Below are positions 39,568 through 49,395 of a DNA stretch of 64,000 bases, piece by piece (the stretch's first letter is position 1; each line of letters starts with the position of its first letter). Position numbers and translations under genes: made by a program. The DNA comes from Cupriavidus pauculus (GTDB lineage: Bacteria; Pseudomonadota; Gammaproteobacteria; Burkholderiales; Burkholderiaceae): the NCBI RefSeq assembly GCF_022179805.1, contig NZ_BPUO01000011.1:62001-126000 (forward strand). The letters run 5' to 3'. The notes beneath the pieces are model-generated. The model had not been told where the DNA came from. It saw only the letters and a list, made by a program, of their open reading frames with translations, and searched no databases.

Positions 39568-39836
39568 CCGGGGGGGGGAGCGTAGGGCACGCTAAACAAC
39601 GACATCCCCAACACCAGCGCCAGTGCCGGCGTACCGTACCGCCTTGCACCTGCCCCACCTTCGCAGAGCATTCCAAAGACGGTTGGACGTCACGGTCACC
39701 CCTCGACCTAGGTCATACAGCCCCCGCACAACAATCCACCGGAGAAGGGGTGACAAGCAGTCAGCGACGTACCTTCCTCTGAAACGCCAGGGCGACGTCC
39801 TGCGCTGCCTTCCACAAGAACGCGCGCCCCAAATAA

Positions 39837-39866
39837 AAAACCCCCGTCACTTCTGACGGGGGTTTT
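39837..39866 (-). terminator. Bidirectional terminator of the DegS-like protease gene
   Basis: CCCCCGTCA (39841-39849), CTTC, TGACGGGGG (39854-39862), flanked by A and T tracts on both sides. On the minus strand the hairpin is followed by TTTTTT, 91 bp after the protease stop. Confidence 0.9.
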
Positions 39867-39956
39867 GCCTTCCAGGCGAACTACCCAGCAATTTGCAGGG
39901 CGGTGAGACTAGCCAGCAACCACCAGCCAGTCCGCCCACACCCTTCATTCGCTCAA

Positions 39957-41150
<1,194 letters not shown>

Positions 41151-41170
41151 ATCGGAGTTTTGACCAGAAA

Positions 41171-41917
41171 ATGAAAACTAAAGAGCTGGAATTGTACTTG
41201 AACGACCTGTTGGAAGTTCCGCGTTTCAAGGACTATTGCCCGAATGGGCTCCAAGTGCAAGGTCGACCCGAAGTCACCCATATCGTCACAGGTGTCACCG
41301 CCAGCCTGGCGCTGCTGGATGCCGCGATCGAGGCCGGGGCCGACGCGATCCTGGTGCACCACGGCTATTTCTGGAAGAACGAAGATGCCCGGGTCATCGG
41401 CCAAAAGCACGCAAGGTTGAAGAAACTACTCGCGGCCGACGTGAATTTGCTGGCCTTTCACCTGCCGCTGGATAACCACGCCGAACTCGGCAACAACGCA
41501 CAGTTGGCGTTGCAGCTCGGCATCGTGCCGAACGGCCGTTTCAGCGACGACCAGCTTGGCTGGACCGGGACGCTGCCGCAACCGATGCCGCTGCAGGCGT
41601 TCGCCGCGCATGTAGGCGGCGTGCTTGAGCGCGAGCCACTGGTGATTGGTGACCCCGAGCAGACGATTCGCAGCGTGGGCTGGTGCACGGGCGGCGCGCA
41701 AGGGTACTTCGCGGCGGCCGTGGCAGCGGGCGTGGATGTCTATATCAGCGGGGAAGTGTCCGAACCCACCACGCACCTAGCGCGCGAGAGCGGCGTGGCC
41801 TACATCGCAGCGGGGCACCACGCAACGGAACGCTATGGCATCCGGGCCGTAGGAGAGCATCTGGCGCAGCGTTTCGACCTGCGCCACACCTTCATCGATA
41901 TCCCGAACCCGGTCTGA
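41171..41917 (+). CDS. Nif3-like dinuclear metal-centre protein (YbgI family)
   Basis: Conserved hexameric protein of unclear function (proposed GTP cyclohydrolase-like or chaperone). 248 aa starting MKTKELELYLNDLLEVPRF. It has the metal-binding HHGYFWKN and AFHLPLDNH motifs and, near the C-terminus, YIAAGHHATERYG. The start lies 20 bp from the divergent protease gene, so the two promoters must overlap. Catalytic role unknown. Confidence 0.92.
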   Translation: MKTKELELYLNDLLEVPRFKDYCPNGLQVQGRPEVTHIVTGVTASLALLDAAIEAGADAILVHHGYFWKNEDARVIGQKHARLKKLLAADVNLLAFHLPLDNHAELGNNAQLALQLGIVPNGRFSDDQLGWTGTLPQPMPLQAFAAHVGGVLEREPLVIGDPEQTIRSVGWCTGGAQGYFAAAVAAGVDVYISGEVSEPTTHLARESGVAYIAAGHHATERYGIRAVGEHLAQRFDLRHTFIDIPNPV

Positions 41918-41957
41918 GCAACCGGGTCCGGGCACCAGCAGGGCACGACCCTAGGGG

Positions 41958-42392
41958 TCAGGCGCGCGGGGTTTGCAGGCTGTCGCGGATTTCGCGCAAC
42001 AGCTTGATGTCCTCGGGCGTCTCCGCCGGCTTCGGCGCTTCCTCGTTCTGCTCGCGCATCTTGTTGAACGCGCGAACCATCATGAAGATGATGAACGCCA
42101 GAATGACAAAGTTGACTACGATAGTCAGGAAATTGCCGTAGGCAAACACCGGCACCCCCGCTTTCTTCAACGCATCGAGCGTGTTCGGCACGCCCGGCGG
42201 CGGCTCGGCCAGCACGACGAACATGCTCGAAAAATCGAGCTTGCCCACCACGCGGCCCACCAGCGGCATGATCAGGTCATTGACGACCGAATCAACGATC
42301 TTCCCAAACGCAGCGCCGATGATCACACCGACGGCCAGGTCGATCACGTTGCCGCGCATCGCAAAAGTTCGGAACTCGCTCATCATTCCCAT
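41958..42392 (-). CDS. mscL: Large-conductance mechanosensitive channel
   Basis: Pentameric inner-membrane channel that opens under hypo-osmotic tension. 144 aa: FRTFAMRGNVIDLAVGVIIGAAFGKIVDS is the TM1 pore helix (quoted signature: RGNVIDLAVGVIIG), TM2 is near residues 86-108, and the C-terminal helix bundle is charged. ATG 42392 starts MGMMSEF; the internal ATG at 42383 is equally possible. Convergent with the Nif3-like gene 40 bp away. Confidence 0.96.
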   Translation of the reverse strand: MGMMSEFRTFAMRGNVIDLAVGVIIGAAFGKIVDSVVNDLIMPLVGRVVGKLDFSSMFVVLAEPPPGVPNTLDALKKAGVPVFAYGNFLTIVVNFVILAFIIFMMVRAFNKMREQNEEAPKPAETPEDIKLLREIRDSLQTPRA

Positions 42393-42582
42393 TGGTTATT
42401 CTCCGAATTGTTGTTTCAGATTAACGTTTGTGTTTGACAAAGACTGCATCATCGCAACCTCGAGTGCAAGTCTGGATGCCGCGTTCGAACGCTCACCGAG
42501 CGATCCCACAAACGATCCCATGACCGATTATCGGCGCCACGGCTATCAGTAGTTCGCCTATCGTCGCCAGATGTGCCTCAGG

Positions 42583-42588
42583 TATAAT
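42583..42588 (+). promoter_or_regulatory. Candidate -10 box of petABC
   Basis: TATAAT lies 48 bp upstream of the petA ATG. The -35 region is weak. Position before the first gene of the operon supports it. Confidence 0.45.
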
Positions 42589-42635
42589 TTTTTGTTGACG
42601 CAAGATTCAATTGATGACATCCCCTGGGGTTTGGA

Positions 42636-43253
42636 ATGAGTGACCAGCAAGACGTGAAGAACGTGGACAAAGGTCGCCGCAATTGGTTGATCGCGACTTC
42701 TGTCGCGGGCGGCGTAGGAGGCGTTGCAGTAGCAGTACCGTTTGTCAGTACCTTTGCACCGTCGGAAAAGGCCAAGGCCGCCGGCGCGCCTGTCGAAGCC
42801 GACATAGGTGCGTTGAAACCCGGTGAAATGATGACGGTGGAATGGCGAGGCAAGCCGGTCTGGATTCTGCGCCGTACGCCGGAAATGCTGGCTTCTCTCA
42901 AGAAGACCGACGCTGAAGTCGCGGATCCGGGTTCCGACGTCCCCTTCACGATGAAGACGCCGGACTATTGCAAGAACGAGACGCGGTCGCGTGCCGAACA
43001 CAAGGATCTGCTTGTGGTCGTCGGCATTTGTTCCCACCTTGGTTGTTCCCCCTCTGGCCCGTTCGCCTCGGGTACCAATCCGCAACTCGGCGCGGATCCC
43101 GGCTTCCTGTGCCCGTGCCATGGCTCCACCTTCGACCTTGCGGGCCGCGTGTTCAAGAACAAGCCTGCCCCGCAGAATCTTGACGTACCCCCGTACCAGT
43201 TCCTGACCGACACCAAGATTGTGATCGGCAAGGACGAGAAAGGAGAAGCGTGA
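42636..43253 (+). CDS. petA: Ubiquinol-cytochrome c reductase iron-sulfur subunit (Rieske)
   Basis: 2Fe-2S subunit of the cytochrome bc1 complex. 205 aa with an N-terminal twin-arginine-like region (KGRRNWLIATSVAGG) that doubles as the membrane anchor. The cluster ligands are C132 and H134 in CSHLGC and C159 and H162 in CPCHGSTFD, with C137 and C161 positioned for the family's disulfide. Tat export is expected from the family. The stop overlaps the possible GTG start of petB. Confidence 0.96.
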   Translation: MSDQQDVKNVDKGRRNWLIATSVAGGVGGVAVAVPFVSTFAPSEKAKAAGAPVEADIGALKPGEMMTVEWRGKPVWILRRTPEMLASLKKTDAEVADPGSDVPFTMKTPDYCKNETRSRAEHKDLLVVVGICSHLGCSPSGPFASGTNPQLGADPGFLCPCHGSTFDLAGRVFKNKPAPQNLDVPPYQFLTDTKIVIGKDEKGEA

Positions 43254-43255
43254 TC

Positions 43256-44659
43256 ATGGCGGCCGAAAAAGAAGTCAAGACCACCGGGCTGCTGGGCTGG
43301 ATCGACGCCCGTTTTCCCGCCACCCAGCTCTGGGAAGACCACCTCTCCAAGTACTACGCGCCGAAGAACTTCAACTTCTGGTACTTCTTCGGATCGCTGG
43401 CACTGCTGGTGCTGGTGATCCAGATCGTCACCGGCATCTTCCTGGTGATGAACTACAAGCCGGACGGCACGCTGAACGCGGCCGGCATTCCGGTGGCGTT
43501 CGCCAGCGTGGAATTCATCATGCGCGAAGTGCCATGGGGCTGGCTGGTGCGCTACATGCACTCCACCGGCGCCTCGGCGTTCTTCGTCGTGGTGTACCTG
43601 CACATGTTCCGTGGCCTGCTGTACGGTTCGTATCGCAAGCCGCGCGAGCTGGTCTGGATCTTCGGGTGCCTGATTTTCCTGTGCCTGATGGCCGAAGCGT
43701 TCATGGGCTATCTGCTGCCCTGGGGCCAGATGTCGTACTGGGGCGCGCAGGTGATCGTGAACCTGTTCTCGGCGATCCCCGTGATCGGCCAGGACCTGTC
43801 GCTGTTCATCCGCGGTGACTACGTGGTGAGCGATGCCACGCTGAACCGCTTCTTCTCGTTCCACGTGATTGCGGTGCCGCTGGTGCTGTTGGGCTTGGTG
43901 GTGGCGCACATCATCGCGCTGCACGAAGTGGGCTCGAACAACCCGGACGGCGTGGAGATCAAGGCGAAGAAGGACGAGAACGGCATTCCGCTCGACGGCA
44001 TTCCGTTCCACCCGTACTACTCGGTGCACGACCTGCTGGGCGTGGCCGGCTTCCTGATCGTCTTCTCGGCCGTGATCTTCTTCTTCCCGGACGTGGGTGG
44101 CTATTTCCTGGAGGCCAACAACTTCTTCCCGGCTGATCCGCTCAAGACGCCGCCGCACATTGCACCGGTGTGGTACTTCACGCCGTTCTACTCGATGCTG
44201 CGCGCCACGACGTCGAACTTCCTGCCGATCCTGTGGCTGTTCTTCGCGGTCGTGCTGGGCATGGTGTTCCTGCGCACGAAGGACGCACGCATCAGGATTG
44301 GCTCGGTGGCCATCATGGTGATCCTGGCCGTGGGCTTCTACTTCATCGACGCCAAGTTCTGGGGCGTGCTGGTGATGGGCGGCTCGGTGATCGTGCTGTT
44401 CTTCATGCCGTGGCTCGACTGCTCGCCGGTCAAGTCCATCCGCTATCGTCCCGCTTTCCACAAGTCGATTCTGATCGTCTTCGTGGTGGTGTTCCTGGTC
44501 CTCGGGTACCTGGGCGTGCAACCGCCGTCGCCGGTGGGTGAGAAGGTGTCGCAGCTCGGTACGCTGCTGTACTTCGCCTTCTTCCTGATCATGCCGCTGT
44601 GGAGCCGTGCCGGCACGTTCAAGCCGGTGCCGGAGCGCGTCACGTTCCATCCGCACTAA
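43256..44659 (+). CDS. petB: Cytochrome b of the bc1 complex
   Basis: Membrane subunit with hemes bL and bH and both quinone sites. 467 aa, the fused full-length form with eight membrane helices. Heme His residues lie in RYMHSTGASAFFVVVYLHMF and FSFHVIAVPLVLLGLVVAHI. The Qo-site motif is PVWY (P304-Y307), not the PEWY of mitochondria. I chose ATG 43256 (AGGAG 10 nt upstream); GTG 43250 in frame overlaps petA and adds two residues. Confidence 0.96.
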   Translation: MAAEKEVKTTGLLGWIDARFPATQLWEDHLSKYYAPKNFNFWYFFGSLALLVLVIQIVTGIFLVMNYKPDGTLNAAGIPVAFASVEFIMREVPWGWLVRYMHSTGASAFFVVVYLHMFRGLLYGSYRKPRELVWIFGCLIFLCLMAEAFMGYLLPWGQMSYWGAQVIVNLFSAIPVIGQDLSLFIRGDYVVSDATLNRFFSFHVIAVPLVLLGLVVAHIIALHEVGSNNPDGVEIKAKKDENGIPLDGIPFHPYYSVHDLLGVAGFLIVFSAVIFFFPDVGGYFLEANNFFPADPLKTPPHIAPVWYFTPFYSMLRATTSNFLPILWLFFAVVLGMVFLRTKDARIRIGSVAIMVILAVGFYFIDAKFWGVLVMGGSVIVLFFMPWLDCSPVKSIRYRPAFHKSILIVFVVVFLVLGYLGVQPPSPVGEKVSQLGTLLYFAFFLIMPLWSRAGTFKPVPERVTFHPH

Positions 44660-44696
44660 GACGCTGCGCGACCCTACAAGAGGACAAGGACACAAG

Positions 44697-45440
44697 ATGA
44701 AAAAGTTGCTTTCGATCTTCGCACTGGTCGGCGCATGCCTTGCCGCGCTGCCCGCGATGGCCTCAGAAGGCGGTTATCCGCTGGAGCCGGCTCCGCTGGA
44801 CACGAGCGATGTCTCGTCGCTGCAGCGTGGCGCCAAGCTGTTCGTCAACTACTGCCTGAACTGCCACGGCGCGTCGATGATGCGCTACAACCGGCTCAAG
44901 GACCTGGACCTGACCGATGACCAGATTCGCCAGAATCTGCTGTTTTCGGGGGATAAGGTTGGCGATACGATGACGATCGCGCTGCCGCCGAAGGATGCCA
45001 AGGCGTTCTTTGGCGCCAACCCGCCGGACCTGTCGGTCATCTCCCGCGCACGCGGCAACGACTGGCTCTACACCTATCTGCGCACGTTCTACCGTGACGA
45101 CTCGCGCGCCACGGGCTGGAACAACCTGGTCTTCCCGGCAGTGGGCATGCCGCACGTGCTGTGGGAGCTGCAGGGCCAGCGCGCGCCGAAGTTCGCCGAG
45201 GTGGAGGAGCATGGCCAGAAGGTGCACAAGCTGGCCGGCTGGGAACAGCTGACGCCGGGCAAGATGAACACGCAGGAGTACGACCAGGCCGTGGCTGATC
45301 TGGTGAACTACCTGAACTGGATGGCCGAGCCGGCGCAAAGCCACCGCAAGCGGCTAGGCGTCTGGGTGCTGCTGTTCCTGGGCGTTTTCACCGTGTTCGC
45401 CTGGCGCCTGAATGCCGCGTTCTGGAAGGACGTGAAGTAA
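44697..45440 (+). CDS. petC: Cytochrome c1 of the bc1 complex
   Basis: Heme c subunit passing electrons from the Rieske protein to soluble cytochrome c. 247 aa: signal peptide ending AMA-SEGG (about residue 23), heme motif CLNCH (C53, C56, H57), the probable axial Met in VGMPHVLWEL, and a C-terminal membrane anchor (about residues 220-240). ATG 44697 has AGAGGA upstream. It completes petABC and is followed by a strong terminator. Confidence 0.96.
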   Translation: MKKLLSIFALVGACLAALPAMASEGGYPLEPAPLDTSDVSSLQRGAKLFVNYCLNCHGASMMRYNRLKDLDLTDDQIRQNLLFSGDKVGDTMTIALPPKDAKAFFGANPPDLSVISRARGNDWLYTYLRTFYRDDSRATGWNNLVFPAVGMPHVLWELQGQRAPKFAEVEEHGQKVHKLAGWEQLTPGKMNTQEYDQAVADLVNYLNWMAEPAQSHRKRLGVWVLLFLGVFTVFAWRLNAAFWKDVK

Positions 45441-45505
45441 GTATTAGCAGGGCGCGGTGCCGGCAGTTGTAACAGAATATGTAACAGCGAAGGAATGCCG
45501 CCCCG

Positions 45506-45558
45506 AGGGCCGGCGCGGAAGTTGCAGCAGTGCAGCACCGCGCCGGCCCTTTTGTTTT
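45506..45558 (+). terminator. Terminator after petABC
   Basis: AGGGCCGGCGCGG (45506-45518) pairs perfectly with CCGCGCCGGCCCT (45538-45550), with a 19-nt loop that can form a small inner hairpin, followed by TTTGTTTT. Confidence 0.88.
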
Positions 45559-45735
45559 GTGCCTTTCCACGAGACCAGCCTGAAAAGTCACTCGGAGTGG
45601 GGCGCCTGCTATTTGTAACTAATTTGCTTTTCGATGGGGCGATCCGGCAGAATGTTTGCCCTGTCTAGAACCAGCATGATCAAGTTCGCCGAATTTCCAT
45701 AAATTTGGCGCACTTCACACCCAAGGAATTCAACC

Positions 45736-46347
45736 ATGATGGTGTTGTATTCGGGTACCACCTGCCCGTTTTCCCAACGTTGCCGCCTTGTCCTGTTCGA
45801 AAAGGGCATGGACTTCGAAATCCGCGACGTTGACCTGTTCAACAAGCCGGAAGATATTTCGGTGATGAACCCGTACGGCCAGGTGCCGATTCTCGTCGAA
45901 CGCGACCTGATCCTGTACGAATCGAACATCATCAACGAGTACATCGACGAGCGCTTCCCGCACCCGCAGCTGATGCCGGCTGACCCGGTGCAGCGCGCCC
46001 GCGCCCGCCTGTTCCTGTTCAACTTCGAAAAGGAACTGTTCACCCACGTGTACACGCTGGAGAACGAAAAGGGCAAGGCCGCCGAGAAGAACCACGAGCG
46101 CGCCCGCGCCGCGATTCGCGACCGCCTGACGCAACTTGCTCCGATCTTCGTGAAGAACAAGTACATGCTGGGCGAAGAGTTCTCGATGCTCGACGTGGCC
46201 ATCGCCCCGCTGCTGTGGCGCCTGGACCATTACGGCATCGAATTGTCGAAGAACGCCGCGCCGCTGCTGAAGTACGCGGAACGCATCTTCAGCCGCCCGG
46301 CCTACATCGAAGCGCTGACCCCGTCTGAAAAGGTCATGCGTCGTTAA
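45736..46347 (+). CDS. sspA: Stringent starvation protein A
   Basis: GST-fold protein that binds RNA polymerase and alters transcription under stress. 203 aa: thioredoxin-like N-terminal half (VLYSGTTCPFSQRCRLVLFE, NPYGQVPIL, YESNIINEYIDERFPHP) and an all-helical C-terminal half. The next codon is also ATG (45739), which may be the true start. sspB follows by 29 nt. Confidence 0.95.
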   Translation: MMVLYSGTTCPFSQRCRLVLFEKGMDFEIRDVDLFNKPEDISVMNPYGQVPILVERDLILYESNIINEYIDERFPHPQLMPADPVQRARARLFLFNFEKELFTHVYTLENEKGKAAEKNHERARAAIRDRLTQLAPIFVKNKYMLGEEFSMLDVAIAPLLWRLDHYGIELSKNAAPLLKYAERIFSRPAYIEALTPSEKVMRR

Positions 46348-46376
46348 GTCGCCCCCGACGCCACCGCTCAAGCGTA

Positions 46377-46877
46377 ATGCCAGAAACCTCCACCAAGCCC
46401 TACCTGATCCGTGCCATCTACGAATGGTGCACGGATAACGGCTTCACGCCGTATATCGCAGTCTTTGTCGACGGCAACACCAACGTGCCACGCGAGTTCG
46501 TGAAGAACAACGAGATCGTGCTGAACGTAAGCTTCGACGCGACCAGCGGCCTGGATATGGGCAACGAGTGGATCGGCTTCAGCGCGCGCTTCGGTGGCGT
46601 TTCGCGCAAGATCGACGTGCCCGTGGAAAACGTGCTCGCCATCTATGCACGTGAAAACGGCCAGGGTATGGCGTTCCCCGTCGAGCGCAGCATCCCCGAA
46701 ACCCAGGCCGCCACGGAACGCGAAAACAACCCGCCTCCGAAACTGGCCTCGGTCGACGCCGACACGCCAGCACCGGTCACCGCGGAAGAGGGCATCGAGG
46801 GCTCGGACGACGATCCCAACCCGCCCCCCGTCCCGCGAATCGGCGGCAAAAAGCCTTCCCTGAAGGTAGTCAAATAA
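46377..46877 (+). CDS. sspB: ClpXP protease adaptor SspB
   Basis: Delivers ssrA-tagged and some other substrates to ClpXP. 166 aa: the substrate-binding domain is about residues 1-110 (TKPYLIRAIYEWCTDNGFTP and the VSFDATSGLDMGNEWIGFSARF block). A disordered acidic/proline linker ends in KPSLKVVK, the ClpX-docking tail. The pairing with sspA is typical. Confidence 0.95.
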   Translation: MPETSTKPYLIRAIYEWCTDNGFTPYIAVFVDGNTNVPREFVKNNEIVLNVSFDATSGLDMGNEWIGFSARFGGVSRKIDVPVENVLAIYARENGQGMAFPVERSIPETQAATERENNPPPKLASVDADTPAPVTAEEGIEGSDDDPNPPPVPRIGGKKPSLKVVK

Positions 46878-46929
46878 GCCATCGCCAAGACACACCGCAT
46901 ACAGTAGAATCGCGGTCTGCACCAAACAT

Positions 46930-47005
46930 GCCGGCTTAGCTCATCAGGTAGAGCAGTTGATTTGTAATCATCAGGTGGCGGGTTCGAGTCCTGCAGCCGG
47001 CACCA
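46930..47005 (+). tRNA. tRNA-Thr (anticodon TGT)
   Basis: 76-nt cloverleaf with encoded CCA. Acceptor GCCGGCT pairs with AGCCGGC, the D-arm is GCTC/GAGC, and the anticodon stem GTTGA/TCATC has loop TTTGTAA (anticodon TGT at 46963-46965). The T-arm GCGGGTTCGAGTCCTGC is intact. The sequence is close to E. coli tRNA-Thr(UGU). Confidence 0.97.
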
Positions 47006-47016
47006 GTTTCATGTGA

Positions 47017-47046
47017 AAAGGCCACGCGAGAGCGTGGCCTTTTTGC
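47017..47046 (+). terminator. Terminator after tRNA-Thr
   Basis: AGGCCACGC, GAGA, GCGTGGCCT: a perfect 9-bp stem extended by A-T pairs and followed by TTTT, 12 bp after the CCA. Confidence 0.92.
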
Positions 47047-47082
47047 TTTCCGCGGTCTCTTTTGCGCGAACGCTTAAGCAAA

Positions 47083-47117
47083 TAAAAACACCGCAAGAAT
47101 CAAAGCCCCCGCGGTGT
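47083..47117 (-). terminator. Terminator of the PhoX-like phosphatase gene
   Basis: On the minus strand ACACCGC and GCGGTGT pair around a 16-nt loop and are followed by TTTTTATTT. It lies about 40 bp after the stop of the gene. Confidence 0.75.
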
Positions 47118-47158
47118 CCTTTCCTGCAATCACTCAACAAGAAAAATCAGCCAGAACC

Positions 47159-49039
47159 TCAAGCCCCCACCGGCTTCCCCTCCTTATGCCGCAACACCAC
47201 CGTCGACGACCTCGACGGCAGCGCCTTGTCCGGCCACTGGCCGGTGGAATCCCCAGTCGGATGCTGAATATTCACAAAGAACGTCGTCAGATCCGGCGTA
47301 TATGCCAACCCAGTGATCTCACACCCAGCAGGACCTACCAGGATGCGGCGGACTTCGCGGGTTGCCTGGTCCAGGTAGTGCATCGAGTTGGCGCCGAAGA
47401 TGCTGGTCACCGACGAGCCGGTGCCGGCGTCGGTCTGGATCCAGAGGCGGCCCTTCGGGTCTATGCGGATGCCGTCGGGGCTGCTGAAGGTGGCGCCGAT
47501 CATGTTGCCCTTCTGGTTGGCGGCGGCGATTGACGGGTCGCCGGCCAGCAGCAGGATTTCCCACTTGAACTTGGTGGCCAGCGGCGAATCGCCGTCTTCG
47601 CGCCAGCGGACGATGTGGCCGTGCGGGTTGTTGGCGCGCGGGTTGGCGGCGTCGGTTTGCACGCGGCCGCCGTTGTTGGTCAGCGTGCAGTAGATGGTCT
47701 TGTCCTGGCCCACCGTGATCCACTCGGGGCGGTCCATCAGCGTGGCGCCGGCTACGCGGGCGGCGGCCTTGGTGTTCACCAGCACGTCGGCCTGGGTATT
47801 GAAGTCGACGTTGACTGGCACCACCACGCCTGCGGCGGCCTGGGTCCAGTTGCCGGGGTCGGAGGCGCCCGCGACCAGGCCGTTCTTGCCTTGGGTCAGT
47901 TCGATCCATTCGCCGGTACCGTCGCCGTTGAACTTGGCGGCGTACAGCGTGCCGTTGTCCAGCAGGCTGGCGTTGTTCAGGCGATTGGAGGCATCGAACG
48001 CGTTGCTCGGGATGAACTTGTAGATGCAGCCCGGCGTGCCGTCGTCGCCCATGTAGAAGGCCACGCGGTTGCTGGCATTGGCCATGAACGCGGTGTTTTC
48101 ATGGTCGAAGCGGCCCATGGCGGTGCGCTTCACCGGCATGCCGCTGATCTGCTGCAGCGGGTCGATTTCCACGACCCAGCCGTAGCCTTCCTCGGCTTGC
48201 GTCGGATCGATGTAGTTGTCGGTGGTTTCCTCGCACGTGAGGTAGGTGCCCCACGGCGTATGGCCGCTGGAGCAGTTGTTCAGCGTGCCGATGACCACTG
48301 GGCCCACCACGCTGGCGGCGGGGCCGGACACGCGATACGACGTGTTGCCCGAGTAGCGCTTGTTGTAGAGCGAGTTGCGCTTGACCTGCCACTTGTTGGC
48401 CACCAGTTCGATTTCGATGACCGACACGCCGACCGACGACAGCACGATGCGCTTTTCCTCGGGCGTGGCGGTGGCTGGGTTGTAGGCGGTGGGCAGCAGG
48501 ATGGCGGAATCCGGTGCCTCGTGGTTCATCACCAACAGGCCGCCCTTCTGCGGATCGACGCCGGGGACCTCGAAGTAGTGCATGCCGTCGTGGTTGCCAC
48601 CGGCCTGCTGCTCGGTTTCCATCGACGACTGGAATGCGCCCTTGTAGCCGGCCGCGCCAGCGGCCACAGGATCGCCGGCGGAAAACAGCACGTACGTGTC
48701 ATACGTGTTGGGTACGGTCACCTTGTTTTCGGTGATCTTCGAGGGCAGCGACTGGAAGTTGACGCTGTAGTCCAGCGGTTGCTGGGCCGGCCCTGGGGCC
48801 GGGGCGGGCGCCGGGGCAGGTGCCGGCGCGGCGCTGTTGTTGTCGTCGTCGCCACCGCAGGCGGCAAGCAGCGAGCTGCCGCCGAACGCGGACAGCAGCG
48901 AAACGCCGAGGCTGCCGCGCAGCACGCGGCGGCGTGCGGGATTGGCGGCAACCAGTTCTTCCAGCGTCTGACCCGGGACAGTCTTGTTGCCTTCGGCTTC
49001 GCGGCGCGGGGCGCGCAGCTTGTCGGTGATGTACGACAT
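47159..49039 (-). CDS. PhoX family (DUF839) phosphatase, Tat-exported lipoprotein
   Basis: Predicted secreted Ca/Fe-type alkaline phosphatase, liberating phosphate from organic esters. 626 aa. The N-terminus has a twin-arginine motif (RRRVLRG, residues 36-42), a hydrophobic stretch, and a lipobox LLAAC (C61), followed by a Pro/Ala linker. The body has the PhoX blocks LVMNHEAP, CSSGHTPWGTYLTCEE, GRFDHENTAF and SPDGIRIDPKGRLWIQTDAG. GGAGGA lies 5 nt before the ATG. I found no convincing Pho box upstream, so phosphate control is unproven. Substrate specificity is inferred from family. Confidence 0.92.
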   Translation of the reverse strand: MSYITDKLRAPRREAEGNKTVPGQTLEELVAANPARRRVLRGSLGVSLLSAFGGSSLLAACGGDDDNNSAAPAPAPAPAPAPGPAQQPLDYSVNFQSLPSKITENKVTVPNTYDTYVLFSAGDPVAAGAAGYKGAFQSSMETEQQAGGNHDGMHYFEVPGVDPQKGGLLVMNHEAPDSAILLPTAYNPATATPEEKRIVLSSVGVSVIEIELVANKWQVKRNSLYNKRYSGNTSYRVSGPAASVVGPVVIGTLNNCSSGHTPWGTYLTCEETTDNYIDPTQAEEGYGWVVEIDPLQQISGMPVKRTAMGRFDHENTAFMANASNRVAFYMGDDGTPGCIYKFIPSNAFDASNRLNNASLLDNGTLYAAKFNGDGTGEWIELTQGKNGLVAGASDPGNWTQAAAGVVVPVNVDFNTQADVLVNTKAAARVAGATLMDRPEWITVGQDKTIYCTLTNNGGRVQTDAANPRANNPHGHIVRWREDGDSPLATKFKWEILLLAGDPSIAAANQKGNMIGATFSSPDGIRIDPKGRLWIQTDAGTGSSVTSIFGANSMHYLDQATREVRRILVGPAGCEITGLAYTPDLTTFFVNIQHPTGDSTGQWPDKALPSRSSTVVLRHKEGKPVGA

Positions 49040-49395
49040 GTGTTCCTCCAGTATTTGTGGGGTGTCCTCCGCGGCAGCGGGGACGGGCGGGGAGAGAGCC
49101 GCCGCAGATACTAGGGAACAAATGTGTCGTTTTGGTTACTGAATGACCGGACATTCAGCCAATATCGCCGGCGCGATGCGTCTGATTCGAGGCGTGCTTC
49201 AGTTTGCGATGGCGTCTCCGATAACGCTAAGGCAGGCAAGTCCCCAAAAGGGTTGCGGTGTCCGATGACACGAAGATGGCATCGGCGCTTGTCTCGCGCA
49301 TAATCGGCAGCACGCTGATCGACCCTTCCTGAAAAGGGCAATACACAGCGGTCATTTTTTGTTGGGTTTATTGGGTACAACAGGAGAGGTCAAAT
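49040..49395. other. Divergent intergenic region PhoX-like / GH114-like
   Basis: 356 bases with no gene. It contains the PhoX ribosome site (minus strand, 49040-49048), an inverted repeat at 49139-49158 and the GH114 ribosome site AGGAGAGG (49382-49389). Promoters for both genes should be here but are not clear by eye. Confidence 0.6.
49139..49158. promoter_or_regulatory. Inverted repeat CTGAATG-N6-CATTCAG, candidate operator
   Basis: Two perfect 7-bp arms surround ACCGGA, whose central CCGG is itself palindromic. It lies 100 bp upstream of the PhoX-like start, in the shared regulatory region. The binding protein is unknown. Confidence 0.45.

Larger units (their letters stand above)
39377..39956. 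other. Convergent intergenic region porin / DegS-like protease
   Basis: 580 bases without a supported gene. It holds the porin terminator, one CCCTCTCCC repeat and the protease terminator. The stretch 39580-39835 has small open frames, but they lack a ribosome site and recognisable protein features; I see nothing else in it. Confidence 0.7.

Noticed and set aside
39623..39856. Short plus-strand frame in the porin/protease gap
   Set aside because: No ribosome site, basic low-complexity translation, and it runs into the protease terminator hairpin.
47615..49114. Plus-strand frame opposite the PhoX-like gene
   Set aside because: His/Val/Gly-rich antisense shadow; the minus-strand product has a Tat signal and conserved PhoX blocks.
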